Assembly (NCBI GenBank): GCA_029879945.1
Contig: JAOUPJ010000155.1
Span: 1-8,491, forward strand
DNA length: 8,491 nt
Direction of reading: 5' to 3'
Source: Gammaproteobacteria bacterium
Lineage (GTDB): Bacteria; Pseudomonadota; Gammaproteobacteria; S012-40
This document shows positions 1 through 6,489 of this stretch, piece by piece. Position 1 is the first letter of the stretch; the number at the start of each line of letters is the position of its first letter. The notes under the pieces were generated by a model. That model was given only the letters and a program-made list of their open reading frames with translations. It did no database searches and was not told the DNA's origin. The translations under genes and the position numbers were made by a program.

Positions 1-1
1 G

Positions 2-622
2 CAAAATCTGCTATTTAAGCCGTTTGAACGTGCCGGAGCAGAGAACTCAGAAATCGAGGGTACTGGCATAGGGTTGGTTATTTCCAAGCGGCTAGCTGAT
101 CTCATGGATGGAGAAATTGGATTTAGTAGCGAGCTCGGAATAGGAACGCGTTTTTGGGTGGAATTTTCGCTCAGTGAGCCGCAAAATCAAAAAGATATAC
201 CGTATAGATCTTCAAAACCTGGAATGACATTTACTGCTGACGCAGAGAGCGCTGACAGGCGGAAAATACTCTATGTAGAAGATAATCCTGCAAACTTTAA
301 ACTGGTCAGAAGCATAGTTGAAGACAAAACGGAATTTGAGCTGATTCATGCTTCTAGCGGGGAGTTGGGGTTGGAGCTGGCAGTTAGTTTAGACCCTGAT
401 ATGATCATCTTAGATATCGGCCTGCCAGGAATAGACGGAATTACGCTCATACAAAAACTCAAACAAAGTGCTCAGTTTTCTCATACTCCTATCATCGCAT
501 TGAGTGCCAACGCGACCAAACGTGATATAGAGAAAGGACTAGGGGCTGGTTTCGATTGCTATCTGACGAAGCCCATCAATGTAGATGAGTTCATGAAGAC
601 CCTTAAGCGATACACGGCCTAG
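2..622 (+). CDS. Hybrid sensor histidine kinase, C-terminal part (5' truncated)
   Basis: This is the last 206 codons of a signalling kinase; the frame is open from the window edge, so the N-terminal sensor and the phospho-accepting histidine lie outside. The first residues read LFKPFERAG (F box) and GTGIGL (G2 box) of the HATPase_c ATP-binding domain, followed by the usual end, SELGIGTRFWVEF. After a linker of about 35 residues comes a complete receiver domain: acidic pocket in YVEDN, phospho-acceptor Asp in IILDIGLPG (codon 413-415), conserved Ser in ALSANA and Lys in LTKP. The protein ends right after the receiver, with no HPt domain, so phosphate probably passes to a separate HPt protein or the receiver acts in feedback. 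The input signal cannot be inferred. The class is certain from the motifs. The gene converges on the next one with 2 bp between stop codons. Confidence 0.93.
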   Translation, partial: QNLLFKPFERAGAENSEIEGTGIGLVISKRLADLMDGEIGFSSELGIGTRFWVEFSLSEPQNQKDIPYRSSKPGMTFTADAESADRRKILYVEDNPANFKLVRSIVEDKTEFELIHASSGELGLELAVSLDPDMIILDIGLPGIDGITLIQKLKQSAQFSHTPIIALSANATKRDIEKGLGAGFDCYLTKPINVDEFMKTLKRYTA

Positions 623-624
623 GC

Positions 625-1269
625 CTATTTACTCTCCGTTTTAAATCGAAATCTGGGCAGGCCGATGTTGTATCGAATGGCCAGTAGTCGCAGTATAAAA
701 ATGATCGCACCGCTGCTTATGGCCGCTATGTTTACATCGGTATTCAGAAAAATCAGAAAAATAAACAACAGTGATCCACCCCAAGACACCGTTGCATAGA
801 GTGTGCTTTGGAAAACAACGGGTGAGTCATCACACATCATGTCTCGAACAATTCCCCCCATGGTTCCGGTCATCACACCCATGAAGCTGGCGACCAGCCA
901 GGGCGCGCCCACCATAAGAGAGACCAAGGTGCCTGCTATACTGAAGGTGGCCAGTCCGGCCGCGTCCGGCAAGAGAAAAAAACGTGGTGAAATCACGATG
1001 AGCCGGGCGGCGATAAACATTAGCATAGCGCTAAGCAGAGATGCGATAAAATAGACTTGATCTCTGATCCAGAATACATCCCGATCCAGTAGCATGTCAC
1101 GGAATGATCCGCCGCCCAGACCGGTGGTGACGGCAATGACAATGACTCCAAACAAGTCAAACTGTTTAAACCCTGCTTTCAAAACTCCCGAAGCAGAGGA
1201 GACAATCACCGCCAGCAAGGTGATCCAGTAAAGGATTTCAAGCAAGGCGGGTGTTGGATTCAAGTTCAT
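625..1269 (-). CDS. UPF0126 / TRIC-like membrane protein (YicG/YadS type)
   Basis: A 214-residue integral inner-membrane protein with about seven hydrophobic segments. It shows the family's internal two-fold repeat: GLGGGSFRDML near residues 50-60 and GTMGGIVRDMM near 135-145, each a glycine-rich kink followed by an Arg-Asp pair. This pattern and length (about 205 residues is usual) define the UPF0126 family, whose members are annotated as glycine transporters or as bacterial relatives of trimeric intracellular cation channels; the substrate here cannot be told from sequence. The ATG at 1269 lies 14 bp after the stop of the upstream PhoH gene on the same strand and has no clear Shine-Dalgarno, so translation may depend on coupling to that gene. 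The C-terminal tail is short and basic. No independent terminator is seen before the convergent kinase gene. Confidence 0.88.
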   Translation of the reverse strand: MNLNPTPALLEILYWITLLAVIVSSASGVLKAGFKQFDLFGVIVIAVTTGLGGGSFRDMLLDRDVFWIRDQVYFIASLLSAMLMFIAARLIVISPRFFLLPDAAGLATFSIAGTLVSLMVGAPWLVASFMGVMTGTMGGIVRDMMCDDSPVVFQSTLYATVSWGGSLLFIFLIFLNTDVNIAAISSGAIIFILRLLAIRYNIGLPRFRFKTESK

Positions 1270-1283
1270 TTCATAACAATAGA

Positions 1284-2687
1284 TCAGAGCATGTCTGAAG
1301 CAAAATCTGCCAAACGAGAGCGTTCACCGCGTTGCAAAGTGATGTGCGCACTGTGTTCCCACATCTTGAAGCGATCGACCACATAGGTCAAACCCGAGGT
1401 GGTTTCCGTTAAGTAGGGTGTATCGATCTGTGCCACGTTCCCCAGACAAACTACCTTTGTGCCGGGGCCAGCACGCGTGATGAGAGTTTTCATTTGTTTG
1501 GAGGTCAGGTTCTGCGCTTCATCGATTATCAGATAGCGATTCAGAAAAGTTCGGCCACGCATAAAATTCAATGAGCGAATCTTGATACGTTTAGCGAGTA
1601 AATCGTGTGTGGCTGCTTTTTCCCACTCGCCGTTGTCCTCGCTGTGGGTGAGTACATCCAGATTATCCATTAATGCCCCCATCCAGGGTGTCATTTTTTC
1701 TTCTTCGGAGCCGGGTAGGTAACCAATGTCTTCGCCCACGGGAACCGTCACTCGAGTGACAATGATTTCATGATAGCGACGCATGTCCAGTGTTTGGGCC
1801 AAGCCTGCTGCCAGAGTCAGTAGTGTCTTACCTGTACCGGCCGCGCCGAGCAAGGTCACAAAATCGATTTCGGGGTCGAGTAATACGTTCAAGGCAAAAT
1901 TCTGTTCGCGGTTGCGGGCATTGATTCCCCATACACTGTGTTTGGGGTTTCGATAATCATGTAAAGCCTGGATCGTTACTGTTTTGTCTTGTATGGATTT
2001 GACAATCGCGTGGAAGTCTTGCGCATCATTGTAGATGTATTGGTTTGGATACCAGTCTTTAAACGTGTCGCCCTTAAGACGAAAAAAACTGACATCCTCA
2101 TCTTGCCATGATTCCACATCGTCACCAAAGGTGTCCCAGAAGTTGTCTTCCAGTTTTAGTGATCCACTATAGAGTAAATTAACATCATCTATGACTTGGT
2201 CGTTGTAGTAGTCTTCTGCGGGGATACCGAGTGCGGCTGCCTTGATACGCAGATTGATATCTTTGGTAACCAGAACCACCCGGCGGTCTTTGGACTCATT
2301 TTGCAGCGCAATCGCAGTGCTGAGAATATTATTATCGGGCTTGTTGCCCGGTAGAGAGCCTGGTATTTTGGCGGCCAGTTCATGGGTCTGAAAGTAGAGC
2401 TTTCCCGATTCGAATTCCTGGCCTTTGAGGCCGACTATTTTTAAGCCATTTTCGATGTCTTCCTTGCTGCTTCCACCGATAATGTCCTCTAAAAAGCGAC
2501 TGGCCTGGCGGGCGTTGCGCGCCACTTCCGAGTGTCCACGCTTGTTGTTGTCCAGCTCTTCGAGTACAGGCATGGGAAGAAACACATCGTGTTCCTGAAA
2601 GCGGAACAGGCTGGAAGGATCGTGCATGAGCACATTGGTATCGAGCACAAAAAGCTGTTTCTCTTCGTGAGAATGTACACTACTCAT
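1284..2687 (-). CDS. PIN-domain PhoH-family ATPase (PhoH2/YlaK-like)
   Basis: A 467-residue cytoplasmic protein joining two domains. The N-terminal PIN domain (about residues 11-160) shows the acidic metal-binding residues of a ribonuclease: Asp16 in LDTN, Glu43/44 in VLEELD, Asp118 in KPDNN and Asp143 in VTKD. The C-terminal PhoH domain (about 255-467) is a RecA-like ATPase with Walker A GAAGTGKT at 281-288, Walker B YLIIDEAQN at 385-393, a sensor-like GNVAQID near 416-422 and an arginine motif QRGERS near 452-457. Proteins with this fusion are thought to unwind and cleave RNA; the physiological substrate is unclear. The ATG at 2687 follows an AAGGA motif about 10 nt upstream. The gene sits 49 bp downstream of bcp and 14 bp upstream of the UPF0126 gene, so an operon is likely. 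Length and motifs look intact. The symbol phoH is avoided because the classical E. coli protein lacks the PIN domain. Confidence 0.95.
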   Translation of the reverse strand: MSSVHSHEEKQLFVLDTNVLMHDPSSLFRFQEHDVFLPMPVLEELDNNKRGHSEVARNARQASRFLEDIIGGSSKEDIENGLKIVGLKGQEFESGKLYFQTHELAAKIPGSLPGNKPDNNILSTAIALQNESKDRRVVLVTKDINLRIKAAALGIPAEDYYNDQVIDDVNLLYSGSLKLEDNFWDTFGDDVESWQDEDVSFFRLKGDTFKDWYPNQYIYNDAQDFHAIVKSIQDKTVTIQALHDYRNPKHSVWGINARNREQNFALNVLLDPEIDFVTLLGAAGTGKTLLTLAAGLAQTLDMRRYHEIIVTRVTVPVGEDIGYLPGSEEEKMTPWMGALMDNLDVLTHSEDNGEWEKAATHDLLAKRIKIRSLNFMRGRTFLNRYLIIDEAQNLTSKQMKTLITRAGPGTKVVCLGNVAQIDTPYLTETTSGLTYVVDRFKMWEHSAHITLQRGERSRLADFASDML

Positions 2688-2736
2688 GGTGGGAGTATCC
2701 TTTCCTAAATGTAAGACTGGTAAAAATAGATAGCAA

Positions 2737-3204
2737 TCAGAGTGCCTTAGCGGCCGCCAGCACCTCTTCCACGTGCCCGGCGACTTTGACCTTGCGCCAT
2801 TCCTGCCGCAAGACGCCTTCCTCGTCGATAAGAAAGGTGCTGCGCTCTATGCCCATCACCTTCTTGCCATACATGTTTTTTTCTTTGATAACATCGAAGT
2901 ATTTGCACAGCGTTTCTTCTGCATCAGACAGCAGATCAAAGTTAAAGCTCTGTTTTTCTTTGAAATTTTCGTGAGACTTGATGCTGTCGCGGGAAACGCC
3001 CAGGATTACGGCATTGGCGCGGCTGAACTTGCTTTTGTTGTCGCGAAAGTCCTGGCCTTCCGTGGTGCAGCCTGGCGTACTGTCCTTGGGGTAGAAGTAG
3101 ATAACTACCTTGGTTCCAGAAAGGTCTTTGAGGCTGATGGACTGGTCTCCGGTTGCGGGTAGCGTGAAGTTTTTGACCTTTTTGTTCAGAGACACGACAC
3201 TCAT
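2737..3204 (-). CDS. bcp: Thioredoxin-dependent thiol peroxidase Bcp (peroxiredoxin Q)
   Basis: A 155-residue cytoplasmic peroxiredoxin that reduces hydrogen peroxide and organic hydroperoxides using thiol donors. The active-site motif YPKDSTPGCTTEG places the peroxidatic cysteine at Cys46, with Thr43 and Arg121 (in GIERSTF) completing the usual catalytic set. The reading frame extends much further upstream, to 3456, but that part overlaps dapA and does not resemble the family. The ATG at 3204 gives nearly the length of E. coli Bcp (156 residues) and has an AAGGAG at 3217-3222, 12 nt upstream. The position equivalent to the E. coli resolving Cys50 is Gln51, so this looks like a 1-Cys type or one using another resolving partner; the only other cysteine is Cys100. 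It is first in a minus-strand run with the PhoH and UPF0126 genes, and divergent from dapA, as in E. coli but without an intervening gcvR. Confidence 0.96.
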   Translation of the reverse strand: MSVVSLNKKVKNFTLPATGDQSISLKDLSGTKVVIYFYPKDSTPGCTTEGQDFRDNKSKFSRANAVILGVSRDSIKSHENFKEKQSFNFDLLSDAEETLCKYFDVIKEKNMYGKKVMGIERSTFLIDEEGVLRQEWRKVKVAGHVEEVLAAAKAL

Positions 3205-3216
3205 GGGAACTGGATT

Positions 3217-3222
3217 CTCCTT
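3217..3222 (-). promoter_or_regulatory. Shine-Dalgarno of bcp
   Basis: AAGGAG on the minus strand, 12 nt before the ATG at 3204. It settles the start of bcp: the longer open frame upstream has no family similarity and runs into dapA. Confidence 0.7.
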
Positions 3223-3269
3223 ATCCGACACTAAGTTAGGAACAAGCCAGGGCAGGTGGACCCCGCTTT

Positions 3270-3289
3270 CGTGGTAGAATAATACCACG
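3270..3289. promoter_or_regulatory. Palindromic operator-like site in the divergent bcp/dapA region
   Basis: CGTGGTA and TACCACG form perfect 7-bp inverted arms around a 6-bp AT-rich centre, in the 159-bp gap between the divergent bcp and dapA starts. On each strand the arm plus centre contains an extended -10-like element (TGG followed by TAGAAT on plus, TGG followed by TATTAT on minus), so a protein bound here would cover both promoters. It could equally be a small hairpin, but there is no U-run to suggest a terminator. The regulator is unknown. That the palindrome is present is certain; its function is inferred. Confidence 0.5.
3272..3280 (+). promoter_or_regulatory. Candidate extended -10 promoter of the dapA operon
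   Basis: TGGTAGAAT fits an extended -10 (TGn followed by TAGAAT, five of six matches to TATAAT). No good -35 is seen 16-18 bp upstream, which extended -10 promoters tolerate. Transcription would start near 3287, giving a leader of roughly 75 nt before dapA. That is too short for a lysine riboswitch, and none is seen. Confidence 0.45.
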
Positions 3290-3363
3290 TTAATCTTCAC
3301 AAGGGGGGTTGGGTCCAGTAACATTCCACTTCCCGCAATGATCCATATTTGGGAGAAGAAAAT

Positions 3364-4239
3364 ATGATTCAGGGCAGTCTGGTTGCCTTGGTGACGCCGA
3401 TGAAATCCGATGGTTCGGTTGATTACGGCACATTGGCTAAGTTGGTGGAATTTCATGTGGAATCGGGCACAGACGGCATCGTGGCCGTCGGAACCACCGG
3501 GGAATCTGCGACACTAACGCCTGCTGAGCATAGCGATGTAATTGGCGCGGTGATCAAACAGGTTGCTGGGCGAATTCCCGTTATCGCAGGAACCGGCTCC
3601 AACTCCACGCAAGAGGCCATCGAGCTCAGTCAGCACGCGGCTGACATGGGGGCAGATGCCTGCCTACAGGTGACCCCTTACTATAACAAGCCCACCCAGC
3701 ACGGATTGGTTGCGCACTTTAGGGCAATTGCCGAAGCGGTCCCCATCGCTCACATTCTCTACAATGTGCCAGGCCGCACCGCCGTGGATATGCAGGCCGA
3801 AACAGTGGCTCAACTGGCCCCAATCGAGAATATCATTGGCATCAAAGAAGCCACGGGAAAAGTGGAACGCACACGCCAGATCATTGAGTTGTGTGGCCCA
3901 GAGTTCGCTGTGTATAGCGGTGATGATGCCGTCAATATTGACATCATCGAGGCAGGGGGAAAAGGCACCGTTTCGGTTACCGCCAATGTGGCGCCCAAGC
4001 AAATGCATCAGGCCTTGGCTCTGGCCTTGGAAGGCGATTTTGTTCAGGCCCGGGAAGTGGATAAGGGCTTGGCCCTGCTACACCAGCGTTTGTTTGTTGA
4101 AGCCAATCCGATACCGGTTAAATGGGCGCTTGTAGAAATGGGACTGATCCCGTCTGGTATACGATTACCACTCACTGAACTCAGTGAAAAATATCACGCC
4201 AGTGTAAGAGAAGCTTTGTCTTGCGCAGGGCTTATTTAA
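3364..4239 (+). CDS. dapA: 4-hydroxy-tetrahydrodipicolinate synthase DapA
   Basis: Condenses pyruvate with L-aspartate semialdehyde in the first committed step of diaminopimelate and lysine synthesis; cytoplasmic (beta/alpha)8 barrel. At 291 residues it keeps almost the numbering of the 292-residue E. coli enzyme: Thr44-Thr45 in GTTGES, Tyr107, Tyr133 in YNVPGRT, Arg138, and the Schiff-base Lys161 in GIKEATGK. Most residues of the E. coli lysine feedback site are also present (Ser48, Ala49, His56, Asn80, Glu84, Tyr106), but position 53 is Pro instead of His, so feedback inhibition is plausible, perhaps altered. The ATG at 3364 is chosen over a TTG five codons earlier because GGGAGA lies 7 nt upstream and the length fits the family. 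It is the first gene of a tight operon with bamC (17 bp gap) and purC. Confidence 0.98.
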   Translation: MIQGSLVALVTPMKSDGSVDYGTLAKLVEFHVESGTDGIVAVGTTGESATLTPAEHSDVIGAVIKQVAGRIPVIAGTGSNSTQEAIELSQHAADMGADACLQVTPYYNKPTQHGLVAHFRAIAEAVPIAHILYNVPGRTAVDMQAETVAQLAPIENIIGIKEATGKVERTRQIIELCGPEFAVYSGDDAVNIDIIEAGGKGTVSVTANVAPKQMHQALALALEGDFVQAREVDKGLALLHQRLFVEANPIPVKWALVEMGLIPSGIRLPLTELSEKYHASVREALSCAGLI

Positions 4240-4256
4240 TTCCAGGGAATGGAGAA

Positions 4257-4826
4257 ATGATGTTACGAGCACTATTCTCGTCTGTATTTATTTTGTTTTT
4301 TATTGTTGCTTGCTCATCCAATGACAGTAGCCTCTATCGTCATTCTCCCAGCATGGAACCTCTGGAAATACCACCGGATCTGACCCAACCTCAGGTGAAT
4401 GATACCTATCAAATCCCCCGCATAGGTGGTGGATTGATGGCGCAACCGCTGAAGGGTAAGGACCAGAAGGTCCTTCTGCAACGCGATGGGGCCTTGCGCT
4501 GGATCGAATTCCGTTCCGATCGGGAAGTGGTCTGGCGTCGAACTCGTGAGTTTTGGATCGATAAGGGTATCAAGCTGGAATGGGAAAATCGTAGTCTGGG
4601 AATCATGGAGACCGCCTGGATTGAGCACAGCGCCTCCAAGTTCGCCAAAGACAGGTTCCGTTTACGCCTGGAGCCCGGGCGGAATAACGATACCACCGAG
4701 CTATATCTTTCTCATCGCGGTATACAACAGGAGTATTTGGGGGAGGTGACCGCCTCGCGTTGGATCAAGCGGCCAAACGATCCGGAGTTGGAGATAGAAA
4801 TCCTGGCGAATTGCTGGTCTATTTAG
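4257..4826 (+). pseudogene. bamC: Outer-membrane assembly lipoprotein BamC (NlpB), 5' part before frameshift
   Basis: Lipoprotein of the beta-barrel assembly (BAM) complex, anchored in the outer membrane. The ATG at 4257 (a second ATG follows at once) has an AGGGA motif 8 nt upstream. The protein begins with a lipoprotein signal peptide ending in the lipobox IVAC, so Cys19 would be lipidated; Ser at +2 fits outer-membrane sorting. A flexible segment with EPLEIPPDLTQP (about residues 35-45) matches the N-terminal tail typical of BamC, followed by the first helix-grip domain (REFWIDKGI and METAWIEH). The match to BamC ends at codon 184 (GCG, 4806-4808), after which this frame gives only five unrelated codons and a stop at 4824. 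The remainder of the protein continues in the -1 frame. Location between dapA and purC, as in E. coli, confirms identity. Confidence 0.88.
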
Positions 4827-5215
4827 GTGTAGCCAAAACACGCAGTCGCGACATTCAGGATGAGGCGACTAAAAAAGAGCTGGTGGTAACCCTCGAGACT
4901 AGCGATATACCCGTTGTGCTTGTTAACGGCGATCACAAGCTCGCAATAACAAGACTGGAACTTGCCATTGATAGACTGGGCCATACCATTAAAAACCGGG
5001 ATGAGGCGAACAAAACCATAGAAGTCAATGCCGAATCACAAGGTGGTTTTATTCCCGGATTTGCCGAATCGGATAGTGATGAAAACTATCAATTGCAAAC
5101 CAAGCAGACCAAACAAGGTACTCGAATAGTATTGTTAGAAAAAAATGGTGACGTTTCCCGCACTCAGGCTGCAGCGGAGCGTTTGACTCAACTCTACGAA
5201 GAAATGACGAAATAA
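4808..5215 (+). pseudogene. bamC: BamC (NlpB), 3' part after frameshift
   Basis: Continuation of bamC in the -1 frame: from 4808 it reads ELLVYLGVAKTRSRD, which joins naturally to the PELEIEILA that ends the 5' part, then the second helix-grip domain through a C-terminal QLYEEMTK. One additional G at 4808 (GCGGAA instead of GCGAA) would restore a single 319-residue protein, against 344 in E. coli. The region has no start with a ribosome-binding site; the TTG at 4760 lies inside the 5' part and is not convincing. No canonical slippery heptamer occurs in the stretch where both frames are open, so programmed frameshifting is unlikely. The downstream frame is long and undecayed, which favours a sequencing or assembly error, or a very recent mutation. 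The stop is 2 bp before the purC start, so the genes are probably translationally coupled. Confidence 0.85.
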
Positions 5216-5217
5216 TC

Positions 5218-5937
5218 ATGGAAAAGCGCAAAGAAATTACCAAAGGCAAGGCCAAATCTGTTTATGCCACCGATGATCCCAGTAAACTGGTTCTCCTGTT
5301 TCGTAACGATACCAGTGCCTTTGACGGCCAGAAGATTGATCAGTTGGATCGTAAAGGGATGGTCAATAACCGCTTCAATGCCTTTATCATGGGCAAACTG
5401 GAACAGGCAGGGATTCCCACCCATCAAGAGAAATTGCTTTCCGATCAGGAGTCTTTGGTAAAGCGCTTAGACATGATCCCGGTGGAATGTGTCGTGCGGA
5501 ACATCTCCACGGGCAGCCTGTGCAGACGCCTGGGTGTTGAGGAAGGCCTTAATCTGAATCCCCCCTTGTTTGAATTTTTTCTGAAAAATGACGCGCTCCA
5601 TGATCCCATGATTAACGATTACCACATCCTGAGTTTCAGGTGGGCCACACAGGAAGAGATAGACCAGATGAAGGCGCTCACGTTTAAAGTGAATGATATC
5701 CTGAGCAAGCTATTTAAAGACGCGGGCCTGCTACTGGTCGACTACAAACTGGAGTTTGGTCGTTACAATGGCAAGATCGTTTTAGGTGATGAGTTTACAC
5801 CCGATGGTTGTCGGCTTTGGGATGCAGAGACGCGCAAGAAGATGGATAAAGACCGTTTCCGACAAGGCCTGGGTGGCGTGGTTGAGGCCTATGAAGAAGT
5901 GGCCTTGCGTCTTGGAGTTCCCGGCATCGGTGCATAG
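5218..5937 (+). CDS. purC: Phosphoribosylaminoimidazole-succinocarboxamide synthase (SAICAR synthetase)
   Basis: ATP-dependent enzyme joining CAIR and L-aspartate to give SAICAR in de novo purine synthesis; cytoplasmic. The 239-residue product is close to the E. coli length (237) and keeps the family signatures: GKAKSVY at 10-16 (nucleotide-binding loop), FRNDTSAFDG at 28-37, VPVECVVRNISTGSL at 88-101, LVDYKLEFG at 173-181, VLGDEFTPDGCRLWD at 188-202 and MDKDRFRQGLGG at 209-220. No truncation or missing key residue is seen. The ATG at 5218 begins 2 bp after the bamC stop and has only a weak purine-rich stretch (GAAGAAATGACGAAA) upstream, consistent with coupled translation as the last gene of dapA-bamC-purC. 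It converges with the next gene across 27 bp with no recognisable terminator. Confidence 0.98.
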   Translation: MEKRKEITKGKAKSVYATDDPSKLVLLFRNDTSAFDGQKIDQLDRKGMVNNRFNAFIMGKLEQAGIPTHQEKLLSDQESLVKRLDMIPVECVVRNISTGSLCRRLGVEEGLNLNPPLFEFFLKNDALHDPMINDYHILSFRWATQEEIDQMKALTFKVNDILSKLFKDAGLLLVDYKLEFGRYNGKIVLGDEFTPDGCRLWDAETRKKMDKDRFRQGLGGVVEAYEEVALRLGVPGIGA

Positions 5938-5964
5938 GACTTCCCTGCAATCTCGCTAGTCGTA

Positions 5965-6261
5965 CTAATGGAACTCATTCGTTAGGAATGCCACCTTCCT
6001 GGCAATGTATTGCTCTCGTTTGGTTCTTAGCTGTTGTACGCGCTCGTCTTTTTGATAGGCTTCAAACTGGTCCTGATGAGAAAACTGGATGACATGGATT
6101 TCATCAGGGCCGCTATCTATAGCCGTATTCCTTGATGCGGAAAGCAATTCCCCGCCATATTCCCGTAGCACAGGGATGAGCTGAGACTCGTATTCACGCA
6201 GTCCTGATAGCCCCTCAGGGCCCGCATAAAGTAGCACAACTAACTGAATTACACATGCCAA
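5965..6261 (-). CDS. Small DUF1330-like dimeric alpha/beta-barrel protein
   Basis: A 98-residue protein of unknown function. The pattern is a first strand (VIQLVVLLY), a helix with a conserved-looking LREYESQLIPVLREYGGEL, a strand near HVIQFSH, then a helix with FEAYQKDERVQQLRTKREQY. This order, and the EYGGELL segment, resembles DUF1330 and related ferredoxin-like dimeric barrels. No signal peptide or membrane segment; likely cytoplasmic. The start is uncertain: the frame has no ATG, the TTG at 6261 is the best candidate, and the AAGGAG upstream is about 16 nt away, longer than usual. No in-frame ATG exists before the upstream stop near 6328-6330. It stands alone, convergent with purC and divergent from the chemoreceptor gene. 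Family assignment is by pattern recognition and is moderate. Confidence 0.65.
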   Translation of the reverse strand: MACVIQLVVLLYAGPEGLSGLREYESQLIPVLREYGGELLSASRNTAIDSGPDEIHVIQFSHQDQFEAYQKDERVQQLRTKREQYIARKVAFLTNEFH

Positions 6262-6489
6262 GTGTCTGGTTTCCGGGCTCCTTGCATAGCAGTATTTTTG
6301 TTTTGGAATTGATTCTACGTGGCCTCGTTATGCATAGGATGGGCTTTAAATTTAGTAAATAATTAAATACTTATTTATTTATTTGGAACCGGTATATGCT
6401 AAGCCAATGATTTCCAAGCTTTTCGACCGGTTTCTTTTAAACCCAGCCAAAAGAATCCCCTAATAGGTGGAAATGAGGGAAGAAAAAGT
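6262..6489. other. Noncoding, partly AT-rich divergent intergenic region
   Basis: No convincing gene or RNA lies between the small minus-strand protein and the chemoreceptor promoter. The stretch 6345-6384 has only two G/C bases in 40 and contains three tandem ATTT units (6373-6384). Two copies of the palindrome ACCGGT (6388-6393 and 6426-6431) are set 38 bp apart start to start and form an imperfect 9-bp inverted repeat with their flanks. The AT-rich block could help promoter melting or bind nucleoid proteins. I did not recognise a cyclic-di-GMP riboswitch or other leader element. Confidence 0.5.

Noticed and set aside
2773..3162. Open frame of 129 codons on the plus strand opposite bcp
   Set aside because: Antisense shadow of a well-supported peroxiredoxin gene; no recognisable family and no ribosome-binding site.
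3289..3363. Possible lysine riboswitch or attenuator in the dapA leader
   Set aside because: The leader is only about 75 nt, far shorter than the lysine riboswitch, and shows no terminator hairpin with a T-run.
3205..3456. N-terminal extension of the Bcp reading frame by 84 codons
   Set aside because: It overlaps the dapA start and the intergenic promoter region, has no family similarity, and the ATG at 3204 has a good Shine-Dalgarno and gives the normal length.
3664..4008. Open frames on both strands inside dapA, including 3710-4135 plus
   Set aside because: Out-of-frame shadows of the conserved DapA coding sequence, with low-complexity or Trp/Arg-rich translations.
4761..4826. Programmed -1 frameshifting in bamC
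   Set aside because: No X XXY YYZ slippery heptamer occurs in the zone where both frames are open, and I know of no such recoding in BamC.
5938..5964. Terminator between purC and the convergent small gene
   Set aside because: Only a tiny TAGT/ACTA inverted repeat with a 3-base loop is present, with no GC-rich stem or T-run.
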